A DNA stretch of 64,000 nucleotides from G965222335 sp965222335 (GCA_965222335.1 OZ244944.1:1984001-2048000); one strand, 5' to 3'. Numbered from the stretch's first letter, positions 48,996-58,494 are shown. The notes: a model not told the origin generated them from the sequence alone. Numbers and translations are program-made.

Positions 48996-49922
48996 ATGTC
49001 ACTGAATCGAGAGTCTGCCCTCAAGATCGCCCGTGTTCTCACCGAGGCCCTGCCCTACATCCAGAACTTCAAGGGGCGCACGGTTGTGGTCAAGTTCGGC
49101 GGCAATGCCATGGTTGACCCGCAGCTGCACGAGAGCTTCGCCCGCGACGTCGTCCTGATGAAGCTGGTCGGCATGAACCCGGTGGTGGTGCACGGCGGCG
49201 GTCCGCAGATCGGCAAACTGCTGGAAAAGCTGAACATCCAGACCGAGTTTATCAATGGCATGCGGGTCACTGACGCACAGACCATGGACGTGGTGGAGAT
49301 GGTCCTCGGCGGCAGCGTCAACAAGGAGATCGTCGCCTCTATCAGCCGTAGCGGGGGCAAAGCCATCGGTGTTACTGGCAAGGACGGGGGCCTGATCCGG
49401 GCGCGCAAGCTGAAGGTAAACCGCTACAGCCCTGAGCTGGGCGCCTCCGAAATCATCGACATCGGCCATGTCGGGGAAGTGGACAAAATCGACGTCTCGG
49501 TGCTCAACGTGATCCTCGACAGCGACTTCATTCCGGTCATCGCTCCCATCGGGGTCGACGCCGAGGGCAATACCTACAATATCAATGCCGACCTGGTCGC
49601 CGGCAAGATAGCCCAGGTCATGCAGGCAGAAAAGTTAATGCTGCTTACCAACGTGGCAGGGCTCATGGACAAGCAGGGCAATATTCTCACCGGCCTCACC
49701 ACCCGTCAGGTAGACGGCCTGATTGCCGATGGCACGATCAGCGGTGGCATGCTGCCCAAAATCAGTTGCGCCCTGGATGCTGTCAAGTCGGGCGTTTCAA
49801 GTTCCCACATTATCGACGGGCGGGTACCCCATGCTGTACTGCTGGAAATATTCACTGACGTCGGTATCGGCACGCTCATTTCCAACCGCCAGGCCGCTGG
49901 CAACGGAAATATCGGGGTATAG
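48996..49922 (+). CDS. argB: Acetylglutamate kinase
   Basis: 308 residues, second step of arginine synthesis. VVVKFGGNAMVDPQL (ATP lysine), VVVHGGGPQIGKLLEKL, GSVNKEIVASI, GLTGKDGGLI-like VTGKDGGLIRARKLKV and the C-terminal GGMLPKISCALDAVKSGVSS are typical of the arginine-inhibited type, including an N-terminal helix (LTEALPYIQNFKG) that forms the hexamer. The second ATG with GGAAG upstream is chosen; the first is nine codons earlier. Confidence 0.96.
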   Translation: MSLNRESALKIARVLTEALPYIQNFKGRTVVVKFGGNAMVDPQLHESFARDVVLMKLVGMNPVVVHGGGPQIGKLLEKLNIQTEFINGMRVTDAQTMDVVEMVLGGSVNKEIVASISRSGGKAIGVTGKDGGLIRARKLKVNRYSPELGASEIIDIGHVGEVDKIDVSVLNVILDSDFIPVIAPIGVDAEGNTYNINADLVAGKIAQVMQAEKLMLLTNVAGLMDKQGNILTGLTTRQVDGLIADGTISGGMLPKISCALDAVKSGVSSSHIIDGRVPHAVLLEIFTDVGIGTLISNRQAAGNGNIGV

Positions 49923-49993
49923 ACCGCCCTTTTATTGCAGGGTGGTTAGCTTACCGCTAGCATGAACGCATCAGCGACTGGACTGTGAGCCCC

Positions 49994-50629
49994 ATGCCGC
50001 CAAAAAAATCACAACGCCGTCAGGAAATTCTCGAAGCCCTGGCAGAAATGCTGGAAGAAAACCCGGGGACGCGGATCACCACCGCGGGACTGGCAAGGCA
50101 GGTGGGAGTTTCCGAAGCAGCCCTTTACCGACACTTCCCCAGTAAATCCAAGATGTTCGAGGGTTTGATCGAGTTTATCGAGGACACACTGTTCAGCCGG
50201 GTCAATATCATCCTGGAGGAAGAAAGTTCCGTTGCCCGGCGTTGTGAGAAGATGCTCGCTCTGCTCCTCGCCTTTACGGAACGCAACCCGGGTATCACCC
50301 GGATACTCACCGGCGACGCGCTCGCGGGCGAGACCGAGCGTCTACACACCCGGGTGGCCCAGCTTTTTGATCGCTATGAGACCCAGTTGCGGCAGGTCAT
50401 TCGGGAAGCCGAGCTGCGCGAGGGCCTGCGGCCGGTGATGGCTCTACCTGAGGCTGCCAATTTGCTGATGGCAGCGGCAGAGGGCCGAATCTCGCAGTTC
50501 GTGCGCAGCGGTTTTACGCGCGCACCAACTCAGGGCTGGAAGGAGCAGTGGGATTTCCTGATTCGCGACTTTTTCCGCGAGGCCAACCCCCAGGCGATGT
50601 CGGGCACGGCGAGCTCCATCGCCAGCTAA
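49994..50629 (+). CDS. slmA: TetR-family nucleoid occlusion factor SlmA
   Basis: 211 residues. The N-terminal helix-turn-helix ITTAGLARQVGVSEAALYRH and FPSKSKMFEGLIEFIEDTLF match SlmA closely; the C-terminal half is the all-helical dimer domain. SlmA binds specific chromosomal sites and blocks FtsZ assembly over the nucleoid. Its place near pyrE and coaBC is the same as in E. coli. A GTG three codons earlier is an alternative start. The 71-base gap before it shows no strong promoter. Confidence 0.9.
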   Translation: MPPKKSQRRQEILEALAEMLEENPGTRITTAGLARQVGVSEAALYRHFPSKSKMFEGLIEFIEDTLFSRVNIILEEESSVARRCEKMLALLLAFTERNPGITRILTGDALAGETERLHTRVAQLFDRYETQLRQVIREAELREGLRPVMALPEAANLLMAAAEGRISQFVRSGFTRAPTQGWKEQWDFLIRDFFREANPQAMSGTASSIAS

Positions 50630-50636
50630 GGGTAGC

Positions 50637-51299
50637 TCAGGGCTCCTCCTCGCCACGTTCCTTGCGCCGGCGCAACTCTACCAGCGCCAGCAGCTCCTTG
50701 AAACGCTCGATGTCTTCGTCGTAAGTAGCGGCAACGGCAGCTACCTCCTCCTCCCGCGTGGTAATGCTCCTCTCGGTCGCCAACAGCTCCTGGCGCAGGT
50801 CTTCCATGCCCTGCAGCCGCTCGGGCTCCACCTCACGCCCCTGACGCTCCAGGTCAGCCGCAACAGCCTGCTGCGCCTCGACCTGCTGGCGTAAGGATGA
50901 GCGGTTGCTCTTGAGAATGCTGATGCGAATGCGCAGCTCACTCAGCGCTCTCGCTTTGGCCGCTTCAATATCTTCCACGCTCGAGTAACGCAGCAGCAGG
51001 TTGTAATCCCGCTCCTTGGCTCGCTCCGCGGCCGCAGCAGCCTCTGCCTGCTTCCGCTCCGCCGCGCTGCGCGCCGCCCTTTCCTCGGGGCTGAGGGTTC
51101 GGGGAACAACCTCGAGCACCCGACCTTTGGAATCAATAATTTCGTAGCCGCTGCCCACGAACTCCGAGGGCACACGGTCATCGATGACAACATTGCCTTC
51201 CGGGCTGGTATAGCGATAGAGCGGCTTGTCCGCCTGTGCCCATGAGGCAGTCAGCAGGACGAGAAGCGCCCAGGGAATCAATGCACGTAAAGTCATCAT
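50637..51299 (-). CDS. DUF4124-containing secreted coiled-coil protein
   Basis: 220 residues. A signal peptide (MMTLRALIPWALLVLLTASW, cut after AQA) is followed by a DUF4124 domain (LYRYTSPEGNVVIDDRVPSE, residues 27-70). Residues 75-215 are a charged coiled coil (EERAARSAAERKQAEAAAAA, LRQQVEAQQAVAADLERQGR). Periplasmic; role unknown, presumably structural or binding. It is convergent with slmA and shares direction with pyrE, 43 bases downstream of it. Confidence 0.83.
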   Translation of the reverse strand: MMTLRALIPWALLVLLTASWAQADKPLYRYTSPEGNVVIDDRVPSEFVGSGYEIIDSKGRVLEVVPRTLSPEERAARSAAERKQAEAAAAAERAKERDYNLLLRYSSVEDIEAAKARALSELRIRISILKSNRSSLRQQVEAQQAVAADLERQGREVEPERLQGMEDLRQELLATERSITTREEEVAAVAATYDEDIERFKELLALVELRRRKERGEEEP

Positions 51300-51342
51300 G
51301 GCGCCAATATAGAAGCTGGCCGAAGCGGATACAAGCCGTTAA

Positions 51343-51987
51343 TCAGCCAACTCCGTACCTGTCGCGATAGGCTCGCATTTGCGCCAGGAACTGCGCGGCA
51401 TCGCCGCGGGTGTCCAGATACTCGATAAGGTGGGCCATGTCGATGATCGACAGCACCGGGATGCCGTAATCCTGCTCGATCTCCTGGATCGCCGAGCGCT
51501 CGCCCGCACCGCGCTCCTGCCGGTCCAGGCCAATCGCCACCCCGGCGAGCGTCGCCCCCGCCTGCTCGATCATCGCGATCACCTCTCGCACCGCGGTACC
51601 CGCGGTAATCACGTCGTCAATGACCAGCACCCGCCCAGTGAGTGGCGCACCCACCAGCACCCCACCCTCACCGTGGGTCTTGGCTTCCTTGCGATTGTAG
51701 GCAAAGGGCACATCGAGGCCGTGCTGGTCTGACAGGGCCACCGCGGTCGCCGCCGCCAGCGGAATCCCCTTGTAGGCCGGACCCAGCAGAACGTCGAAGT
51801 CCAGCCCGGAAGCGACGATGCGCCGCGCGTAGCAGCGACCCAGGGCCGCAAGGGCGGCGCCGCTGGCAAAGGCCCCCGCGTTAAAAAAGTAGGGGCTGGT
51901 GCGCCCCGACTTGAGGGTAAATTCCCCGAACTTCAGCACCTCGTAGCGCTGCGCCAGCTCAATAAACTCGGTCTGGTATGCTTCCAT
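51343..51987 (-). CDS. pyrE: Orotate phosphoribosyltransferase
   Basis: 214 residues, fifth step of pyrimidine synthesis. FGEFTLKSGRTSPYFFNAG, GPAYKGIPLAAATAVAL, FAYNRKEAKTHGEGG (catalytic lysine loop) and the PRPP motif VLVIDDVITAGTAVRE are all present. The ATG giving MEAYQTEFIELAQ matches the family N-terminus. Divergent from crc; the 249-base intergenic region carries promoters for both but no clear attenuator. Confidence 0.97.
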   Translation of the reverse strand: MEAYQTEFIELAQRYEVLKFGEFTLKSGRTSPYFFNAGAFASGAALAALGRCYARRIVASGLDFDVLLGPAYKGIPLAAATAVALSDQHGLDVPFAYNRKEAKTHGEGGVLVGAPLTGRVLVIDDVITAGTAVREVIAMIEQAGATLAGVAIGLDRQERGAGERSAIQEIEQDYGIPVLSIIDMAHLIEYLDTRGDAAQFLAQMRAYRDRYGVG

Positions 51988-52236
51988 GAGCAGAAATTTC
52001 CTCGTCAGAGCTTGCGCATTGCGCCGCTCTGGGCTTTTATTCAGGGATAAATATAACGATTTGGGTCGCACGCCCCAAACGCAGCCCGCACACAACAAAT
52101 CGAGCCCCGCCGGGGTCTGCTCCGGGACGGCAGTCATTACTGCAGGGCTCCGTCGAGAGCTCGCTGCATCAAGCTGCGAGTACCCGGCACCGGATCGCTT
52201 AGGTATGATACACGCTCTCGCAACAAGGGACGATTA

Positions 52237-53004
52237 ATGAGGATTATCAGTTTCAGCGCTGACGGCATCAAACAGGCCGCCGAGCGTGGGTTTTACGACT
52301 GGCTACAGGAGCAGGATGCCGACTTCATCTGCGTGCAGGACCTGCAGTGCGCTGAATACGACCTTCAGGATGACCTGTTCTTTCCCGGCGAGTACAACGC
52401 CTACTTTTTTGACGATGTAAACGGCAAGGCCAATGGCGTCGGCATTTACTGCCGCCAGCTGCCCAAGGCCATCATGACCGGCCTGGGATTTGCCGACTTC
52501 GACATGGAGGGGCGCTACATCCAGGCGGACTATGAAAATCTCAGTGTGGGCTGCCTGCTGGCACCCAGCGCCGCAGACGGCGATGCCAGCGCGCTGTCCC
52601 GCAAGAGCGAATTCTACGACCTGCTGCAGAACCACCTGCTCAAAATCCGCAACAAGCGGCGCGAGTTCATCATTTGCGGTAACTGGCATCTCGCCCACGC
52701 CGCGGTCGACGTGCAGGATACGGAGCGCAACAGCAGCCGCCCGGGCTTCCTCGCCGAGGAGCGCCAGTGGATGGACGAGATTATCGAGGCCGGCTACGTG
52801 GACGCTTTCCGGGAGATCAATTCGGATGCAGACGAGTTCAGCTGGTGGCCGGATGGCGAGCGCGGGAGTAACGGCTGGCGCACCGACTTCCAGCTGGTGT
52901 CCCCCGGCCTCAAGTACCAGATCGAATACGGCGCAATCTACAAGTTGCGCGAGTTTTCCAGCCACTCCCCCGTGATCATGGACTACGACATCGAGCTGAC
53001 CTGA
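52237..53004 (+). CDS. crc: Catabolite repression control protein Crc (inactive exonuclease III fold)
   Basis: 255 residues. The fold is exonuclease III-like, but catalytic positions are lost: the start reads SFSADG where active enzymes have SFNxNG, VQDLQ replaces QE(T/I)K, GNWHLAH replaces GDFNxAH, and SSHSPV replaces SDHxPV. Words shared with Pseudomonas Crc include ITGLGF-like MTGLGFADF, RRKR-like KRREFI, GFLAEERQWMDEI, GYVDAFREI and FSWWPD. Crc acts with Hfq on A-rich motifs to repress translation of catabolic genes. Position between pyrE and rph is the same as in Pseudomonas. A -10-like TATGAT lies at 52204-52209. Confidence 0.88.
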   Translation: MRIISFSADGIKQAAERGFYDWLQEQDADFICVQDLQCAEYDLQDDLFFPGEYNAYFFDDVNGKANGVGIYCRQLPKAIMTGLGFADFDMEGRYIQADYENLSVGCLLAPSAADGDASALSRKSEFYDLLQNHLLKIRNKRREFIICGNWHLAHAAVDVQDTERNSSRPGFLAEERQWMDEIIEAGYVDAFREINSDADEFSWWPDGERGSNGWRTDFQLVSPGLKYQIEYGAIYKLREFSSHSPVIMDYDIELT

Positions 53005-53014
53005 GCGCCCTGCG

Positions 53015-53737
53015 CTAGCCTTCGGCCAGGGCCTGTTTCTGCAGGACCACCAGCTCGGTCACCCCGGCTGCCGCCAGGTCAAGCATGCCATCGAGCTCAT
53101 CGCGCTGAAAGGGGCTGCCTTCCGCGGTGCCCTGGACTTCGATCAGGCCCCCGTGCTCGTCCATCACCACGTTCATGTCGGTATCGGCCGCGGCGTCCTC
53201 GGGATAGTCCAGGTCCAGTACCGGCACGCCCTGGTAAACCCCTACCGAGACCGACGCGATCATTCCCCGCAGGGGGTCGGTGGTTATCAGTTTGCGTCGT
53301 TGCAGGTCATTGATCGCATCCACCAGCGCCACGCAGGCGCCGGTAATCGAGGCGGTCCGGGTACCCCCGTCCGCCTGGATGACGTCGCAGTCAATGGTTA
53401 TCGTGTGCTCGCCGAGCCGCTTCAGGTCGACAGCGGCGCGCAGGGAGCGGCCGATCAGGCGCTGAATCTCCACCGTGCGTCCGCCCTGCTTGCCCCGCGC
53501 CGCCTCGCGCCCCATGCGGGTCCCGGTGGACCTGGGCAGCATGCCGTACTCTGCGGTGACCCAGCCGCTGCCCGAACCGCGCAGAAAACGCGGCACCCCC
53601 ACCTCCACTGACGCGGTGCAAATCACGCGCGTGGCACCAAACTCCACCAGCACGGAGCCCTCGGCGTGACGGGTGAAATTGCGGGTCAGGCTGATCTGGC
53701 GCAGCTCATTCGCTGCACGGCCGCTGGGACGTTGCAT
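53015..53737 (-). CDS. rph: Ribonuclease PH
   Basis: 240 residues, phosphorolytic 3' exonuclease that trims tRNA precursors. MQRPSGRAANELRQISLTRN, HAEGSVLVEFGATRVICTAS, GWVTAEYGMLPRSTGTRMGR, DCDVIQADGGTRTASITGA and DMNVVMDEHGGLIEVQGTAE are diagnostic. The ATG six bases after AGGAG is used. The frame is intact, unlike the frameshifted allele of some E. coli K-12 strains. Convergent with crc. Confidence 0.97.
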   Translation of the reverse strand: MQRPSGRAANELRQISLTRNFTRHAEGSVLVEFGATRVICTASVEVGVPRFLRGSGSGWVTAEYGMLPRSTGTRMGREAARGKQGGRTVEIQRLIGRSLRAAVDLKRLGEHTITIDCDVIQADGGTRTASITGACVALVDAINDLQRRKLITTDPLRGMIASVSVGVYQGVPVLDLDYPEDAAADTDMNVVMDEHGGLIEVQGTAEGSPFQRDELDGMLDLAAAGVTELVVLQKQALAEG

Positions 53738-53881
53738 GCATCGCTCCTGTGGGTGTTGCCAAAAGGGGCGCCAGTATACGCGAGCACAGACCTGGCTGCA
53801 GGTGCCCCGGGGTGATGCTGTGAGCCCCCCGGGCAAGCTGGTACACTTTGCGCACCGCAGCAGTACAGCGACCCCCACCCG

Positions 53882-54751
53882 ATGATCCATAGCATGACGG
53901 CCTTCGCCAGAGAGTCCGTAACCACGGAACACGGCACCCTGACCATTGAGTTACGCACGGTCAACCACCGTTACCTGGACTGCAGCTTCAAGATTCCCGA
54001 CAGCCTGCGCGCGCTGGAAGGCGGATTTCGTGAACAGGCCGGCAAATCCCTGGCTCGCGGCAAGCTCGATTGCCTCGTTCGCCTGCAGGCGCCGGGCGGC
54101 AGCGACAGCGAGGCGCTGGCCGTAGACGAGGCCAGGCTGCGTGCGGTCCTGGCCGCCCTCGAGCAGGTGAATGCCCTGCTGCCCCAGAGCCAGCCGCTCA
54201 ATCCGCTGGAGCTCCTGGCCTTTCCGGGCGTCTGCCGCAGCCCGGAGGCCAGCGAACAGGCGCTGCAGGCATCCGCCGCCGCGGTCTTCGAGCGCGCGCT
54301 GGCCTCGCTGCGCGAGAACCGCGCGCGCGAGGGCGCCAACCTGGCCGCGCTGATTCGCGAACGCCTGCAGCAGGTCGAGACCGAGGTGGCGAACACCCGC
54401 GAGCGACTGCCGGCATTGCTGCAGCAGCAGCGCGAACGCGTCATCGGGCGTATCAATGACCTCGATGTGGAGACCGACGAGGCCAGGCTGGAACAGGAGC
54501 TGGTGTACATGGCCCAGCGCGCAGATGTGGCCGAAGAGCTCGATCGCCTGGACAGTCATATCGAAGAGGTTCGACGCACCCTCGACCAGGGCGGCCCCTG
54601 TGGCCGGCGCCTGGACTTCCTGATGCAGGAACTCAACCGCGAGGCCAACACCCTGTCCTCCAAGTCCACCGCGAGCAGCACCACCCAGAGCGCGGTCGAA
54701 CTCAAGGTGCTGATCGAGCAGATGCGCGAGCAGGTGCAGAATATCGAATGA
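53882..54751 (+). CDS. yicC: YicC family endoribonuclease
   Basis: 289 residues. SMTAFARESVTTEHGTL at the start, ELRTVNHRYLDCSFKIPDSL, and the C-terminal GRRLDFLMQELNREANTLSS with KSTASSTTQSAVELKVLIEQ define the family. YicC was more recently shown to be an RNA-processing nuclease. The gene lies divergent from rph and 85 bases before gmk, the common arrangement. Confidence 0.95.
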   Translation: MIHSMTAFARESVTTEHGTLTIELRTVNHRYLDCSFKIPDSLRALEGGFREQAGKSLARGKLDCLVRLQAPGGSDSEALAVDEARLRAVLAALEQVNALLPQSQPLNPLELLAFPGVCRSPEASEQALQASAAAVFERALASLRENRAREGANLAALIRERLQQVETEVANTRERLPALLQQQRERVIGRINDLDVETDEARLEQELVYMAQRADVAEELDRLDSHIEEVRRTLDQGGPCGRRLDFLMQELNREANTLSSKSTASSTTQSAVELKVLIEQMREQVQNIE

Positions 54752-54836
54752 GTCTGCGTTTTCCGGCGTCGCATGCGGGCCGGAAATCCGGGTACAATCC
54801 GCTTTTCACAGCAGCATACGGGCGCGGAATCACCCC

Positions 54837-55454
54837 ATGACCGGTAAAGGCACCCTCTACACTATCTCGGCGCCCAGCGGGGCGGGCAAGACCAGCCTGG
54901 TGAAAGCCCTGATCGACAACACCGAGGGCCTGCGCGTCTCGGTATCCCATACCACGCGCCCGATCCGCCCCGCGGAGCAGGACGGGGTCAACTACCACTT
55001 TGTGACCGAGGCCCTGTTCAGCGACATGCTGGAACAGGCCGCCTTTCTCGAGCATGCCAGGGTATTCGGCAATCTCTACGGCACCTCCCAGGCCTGGGTC
55101 GAGGAGCAACTGGCGGCCGGGATCGACGTCATCCTGGAAATCGACTGGCAGGGGGCCGCGCAGGTCAAGCGACTGCTTCCCGAGACCCGTGCGATTTTCA
55201 TTCTCCCGCCCTCGCGCGAGGCCCTCGAGCAACGCCTCAACCACCGCGGCCAGGACGAGCCCGACACTATCGCCGCGCGCATGGCGCTGGCAGTGGAGGA
55301 AATGTCCCACTACGTCGAGTCCGACTACCTCGTGGTCAACAACGATTTCGACGTTGCGCTGGCGGAACTCCAGGCGATCGTGACCTGCCATCGCCTGCAA
55401 ACCGCCCGCCAGGGCGCCGACCGGGAGCTGCTGCTGCGCAACCTGCTGAATTAA
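54837..55454 (+). CDS. gmk: Guanylate kinase
   Basis: 205 residues, GMP plus ATP to GDP plus ADP. P-loop ISAPSGAGKTSLVKALIDN, GMP-binding SVSHTTRPIRPAEQDGVNYH and the LID-region LEIDWQGAAQVKRLLPE. The substrate pool is linked to (p)ppGpp metabolism by the neighbouring spoT. Confidence 0.97.
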   Translation: MTGKGTLYTISAPSGAGKTSLVKALIDNTEGLRVSVSHTTRPIRPAEQDGVNYHFVTEALFSDMLEQAAFLEHARVFGNLYGTSQAWVEEQLAAGIDVILEIDWQGAAQVKRLLPETRAIFILPPSREALEQRLNHRGQDEPDTIAARMALAVEEMSHYVESDYLVVNNDFDVALAELQAIVTCHRLQTARQGADRELLLRNLLN

Positions 55455-55517
55455 GGCGGCATTTTTCACGCTGCGGCGGCTACCTCACAGACTGGACGGA
55501 GACCGGCCCAACTGCGG

Positions 55518-55523
55518 TATAAT
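55518..55523 (+). promoter_or_regulatory. -10 box of the rpoZ-spoT promoter
   Basis: Perfect TATAAT in the 198-base gap between gmk and rpoZ. The -35 region (around GGACGG) is poor. It would leave a leader of about 125 bases rich in GC hairpins (GGCCCCG ... CGGGGCC, 55542-55568). Confidence 0.6.
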
Positions 55524-55652
55524 GCAGGGTCCTGCGAACACGCGGGCCCCGAATTTAAACAGCGGGGCCACTCGCAAAGCACAGCGAAAGACTTAACCGG
55601 CACAACCCTGGCCCCGGGCTTTTCCGGGCCGTAACCCGCATGGGAACAAAGA

Positions 55653-55913
55653 ATGGCACGTGTAACTGTAGAAGACTGCTTGGACAACGTAAGCAACCGA
55701 TTTGAACTGGTCATGGTCGCCAGCAAGCGCTCGCGGCAGATCGCCACCGGTGGCAAGGACCCCCTCGTGGAAGAAGAGTCCGACAAGCCCACCGTTATCG
55801 CCCTGCGCGAAATCGCCGAGGGTCTGATCACCCCCGATATCCTCACCCGCGAAGACGAGCGCGACGCGGAAGACGAACTGGCGGAGGTCATGGAGGCCAG
55901 CGAGTCGGTGTAA
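55653..55913 (+). CDS. rpoZ: RNA polymerase omega subunit
   Basis: 86 residues. MARVTVEDCLDNVSNRFELV, MVASKRSRQIATGG and KPTVIALREIAEG are the invariant words. Omega helps assemble RNA polymerase and forms part of a ppGpp site, which fits its location just before spoT. It is 30 bases from spoT. Confidence 0.98.
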   Translation: MARVTVEDCLDNVSNRFELVMVASKRSRQIATGGKDPLVEEESDKPTVIALREIAEGLITPDILTREDERDAEDELAEVMEASESV

Positions 55914-55943
55914 CACCGGGCGGCATCGCTGGTCCAATGTCAT

Positions 55944-58064
55944 ATGCAAACCATAGATGCCCTGGATTCCACCCTGCGCAGCTATCTGGACGCGGAACAG
56001 ACGCAACAGGTACGCCGCGCCTATTACTTTGCCGAACAGGCTCACCACGGCCAGCTGCGCCGCAGCGGTGAGCCCTATGTCACCCACCCCCTCGCGGTAG
56101 CGGGGATCCTCGCCGACATGCACATGGACCATCAGAGCCTGATGGCTGCCATGCTGCACGATGTCATTGAGGATACCGGCATCGACAAGGCCGCCATCGG
56201 CACCCAGTTTGGCGGTACCGTGGCAGACCTCGTGGACGGCGTCAGCAAGCTGACCCAGATGGAGTTCGACTCGCTGGCGGAAAAGCAGGCCGAGAATTTC
56301 CAGAAAATGGCCCTCGCCATGGCCCGCGACATCCGCGTGATCCTGGTGAAACTCGCGGACCGGCTGCACAACATGCGCACCCTCGGGGTGCTACCCCCCG
56401 CCAAGGCCCGGCGCATCGCCCGCGAAACCCTGGACATTTATGCGCCCATCGCCATGCGCCTGGGCATGAACAATGTGCGGATGGAGTTCGAGGACCTGGG
56501 CTTCCGCGCCCTGCACCCCATGCGCGCGCGACGTATCGAGGCTGCGCGCCGCGCCTTTCGCGGCCATCGCAAGGAACTGCTCGACAAGATTCGCCACCAG
56601 ATCGAGTCGACCCTGGAGCAGGAGGGACACGATGTCTCGGTGATCGGCCGGCAGAAACACCTGTACTCGATCTACAAGAAAATGAAATCCAAGAAGAAAT
56701 CCTTCTCGGAGATCATGGACATCTATGCCTTCCGCATCATCGTCGATTCGGTGGATACCTGCTACCGGGTCCTGGGCTGCATCCACAGCCTGTACAAGCC
56801 GGTGCCGGGAGAATTCAACGATTATATTGCGATCCCCAAGGCCAATGGCTACCAGTCACTGCACACCGGCCTGGTCGGCATGCACGGGGTGCCGATCGAG
56901 ATCCAGATTCGCACCCTGGAGATGGAGGAGATGGCGAACAACGGCATCGCCGCACACTGGCTGTACAAGAGCGATGGGCAGAGCGCCAACAGCAGCCACG
57001 CCCGGGCCCGGGAGTGGGTGCAGGGCCTGCTGGAAATGCAGCAGCGAGCCGGCAACTCACTGGAGTTTATCGAAAGCGTCAAGATAGACCTGTTCCCGGA
57101 CGAGATCTACGTGTTCACCCCCAAAGGCGGCATTCTACAGCTGCCCCGCGGCGCCACCGCGGTGGATTTTGCCTATGCCGTACACACCGATGTCGGCAAC
57201 AGCTGCGTTGCCTGCCGGATCAACCGGCGCCTGGCGCCCCTGTCGGAGGCCCTGCAGAGCGGGCAGACGGTGGAAATCCTGACCGCCCCCGGGGCGCGAC
57301 CCAACCCCAGCTGGTTCAACTACGCCGTCACTGCCAAGGCGCGAACCAATATACGCCATTTCCTTAAACACCAGACCCGGGACGACTCCATTGCCCTGGG
57401 GCGGCGCCTGCTGGACAAGGCCCTGGTCGCCTTCGGCACCAGCCTGGAGCAGCTACCCGAGGCGCGCCTGCAGGACTACCTTGCCGGGTCGAACTACCAG
57501 GATCTCGACGGCCTGCTGGAAGATATCGCCCGGGGTAACCGCCTGCCCCCGATCACCGCCCAGCAGATCCTCGGCGAGACGCAGGCCACGGAGCAGGCCG
57601 CCGACAGCTCGCGCAGCTCGCAGCCGGTGGCAATTCGCGGTACCGAGGGCTTCATGGTGTCCTATGCCAAGTGTTGCCACCCGATACCCGGCGACCCCAT
57701 CGAGGGCTACCTGAGTTCGGAAAAAGGCGTGGTAGTACACCGTGAGACCTGCAAGAATCTGGCAGAGATGCGCGATCACCGCGAGCGCCTGGTGGCGCTG
57801 CGCTGGGACGAAGCGGTGGAGGGCGAGTTCCTCACCCAGCTGCGCATCGAGGTGGAAAACCGCCGCGGCATGATCGCGGTCCTGGCCACGCGCATCAACA
57901 GCATGGGCGTGAATATCGAGCGCATCTCCACCGAGGACAAGGATTACCAGTTCACCTATGTCGACCTGGAGATCATGATCAGAAACCGCATTCACCTCGC
58001 GGACATACTCCGGCGCCTGCGAGGCGTTGCCTCGGTACGCCGGGTCAGCCGCGTCAAGAATTAG
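55944..58064 (+). CDS. spoT: Bifunctional (p)ppGpp synthetase/hydrolase
   Basis: 706 residues. The hydrolase domain has GEPYVTHPLAVAGIL and the HD motif MLHDVIEDTGID; KLADRLHNMRTL completes the metal site. The synthetase domain shows YSIYKKMKSKKKSFSEIMDI and NDYIAIPKANGYQSLHTGL. TGS (IYVFTPKGGILQLPRGATAV), a conserved-cysteine helical region (VSYAKCCHPIPGDPI) and a C-terminal ACT domain (LRIEVENRRGMIAVLATRIN) follow. Both active sites look intact, so this is the SpoT type. Confidence 0.97.
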   Translation: MQTIDALDSTLRSYLDAEQTQQVRRAYYFAEQAHHGQLRRSGEPYVTHPLAVAGILADMHMDHQSLMAAMLHDVIEDTGIDKAAIGTQFGGTVADLVDGVSKLTQMEFDSLAEKQAENFQKMALAMARDIRVILVKLADRLHNMRTLGVLPPAKARRIARETLDIYAPIAMRLGMNNVRMEFEDLGFRALHPMRARRIEAARRAFRGHRKELLDKIRHQIESTLEQEGHDVSVIGRQKHLYSIYKKMKSKKKSFSEIMDIYAFRIIVDSVDTCYRVLGCIHSLYKPVPGEFNDYIAIPKANGYQSLHTGLVGMHGVPIEIQIRTLEMEEMANNGIAAHWLYKSDGQSANSSHARAREWVQGLLEMQQRAGNSLEFIESVKIDLFPDEIYVFTPKGGILQLPRGATAVDFAYAVHTDVGNSCVACRINRRLAPLSEALQSGQTVEILTAPGARPNPSWFNYAVTAKARTNIRHFLKHQTRDDSIALGRRLLDKALVAFGTSLEQLPEARLQDYLAGSNYQDLDGLLEDIARGNRLPPITAQQILGETQATEQAADSSRSSQPVAIRGTEGFMVSYAKCCHPIPGDPIEGYLSSEKGVVVHRETCKNLAEMRDHRERLVALRWDEAVEGEFLTQLRIEVENRRGMIAVLATRINSMGVNIERISTEDKDYQFTYVDLEIMIRNRIHLADILRRLRGVASVRRVSRVKN

Positions 58065-58076
58065 GGAGACAGCAAC

Positions 58077-58460
58077 GTGACCAACCGCGCGATTATTTCC
58101 ACCCCCGATGCACCCGAGGCGATCGGACCCTATTCCCAGGCGGTCAAGGTGGGCAACACCGTGTGGCTGTCGGGCCAGATCCCGCTGGAACCGGCAACCA
58201 TGGAGGTGGTTGAGGGAGACATCAGGGCCCAGGCGCAGCAGGTTTTTCGCAATCTCGGCGCCGTGGCCGAAGCCGCGGGAGGCAGCCTGAACAACGCGGT
58301 CAAGCTGAACATTTCCCTGACCGACATGGGCGACTTCAACACGGTCAATGAGGTCATGGCTGAATTTCTGCAGGTGCCCTATCCGGCGCGCGCCTGTGTG
58401 CAGGTGGCGGGCCTGCCCAAAGGCGTGGCGATTGAAGTGGAGGCGATCCTGGCGGTCTAG
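58077..58460 (+). CDS. ridA: RidA family enamine/imine deaminase
   Basis: 127 residues, trimeric enzyme that hydrolyses reactive 2-aminoacrylate from PLP enzymes. AIGPYSQAVKVGNTVWLSGQ, NLGAVAEAAGGSLNNAVKLN and the active-site arginine in YPARACVQVAGLPKG are present. GTG start behind AGGGAGA, 12 bases after spoT, an arrangement conserved in gammaproteobacteria. Confidence 0.96.
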   Translation: MTNRAIISTPDAPEAIGPYSQAVKVGNTVWLSGQIPLEPATMEVVEGDIRAQAQQVFRNLGAVAEAAGGSLNNAVKLNISLTDMGDFNTVNEVMAEFLQVPYPARACVQVAGLPKGVAIEVEAILAV

Positions 58461-58494
58461 GGCACCTCTGAACAATGGTAATGTACTCAGGCTT

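Noticed and set aside
52237..53004. Calling this gene exodeoxyribonuclease III (xthA)
   Set aside because: Several catalytic residues are replaced and the sequence words and neighbours are those of Crc.
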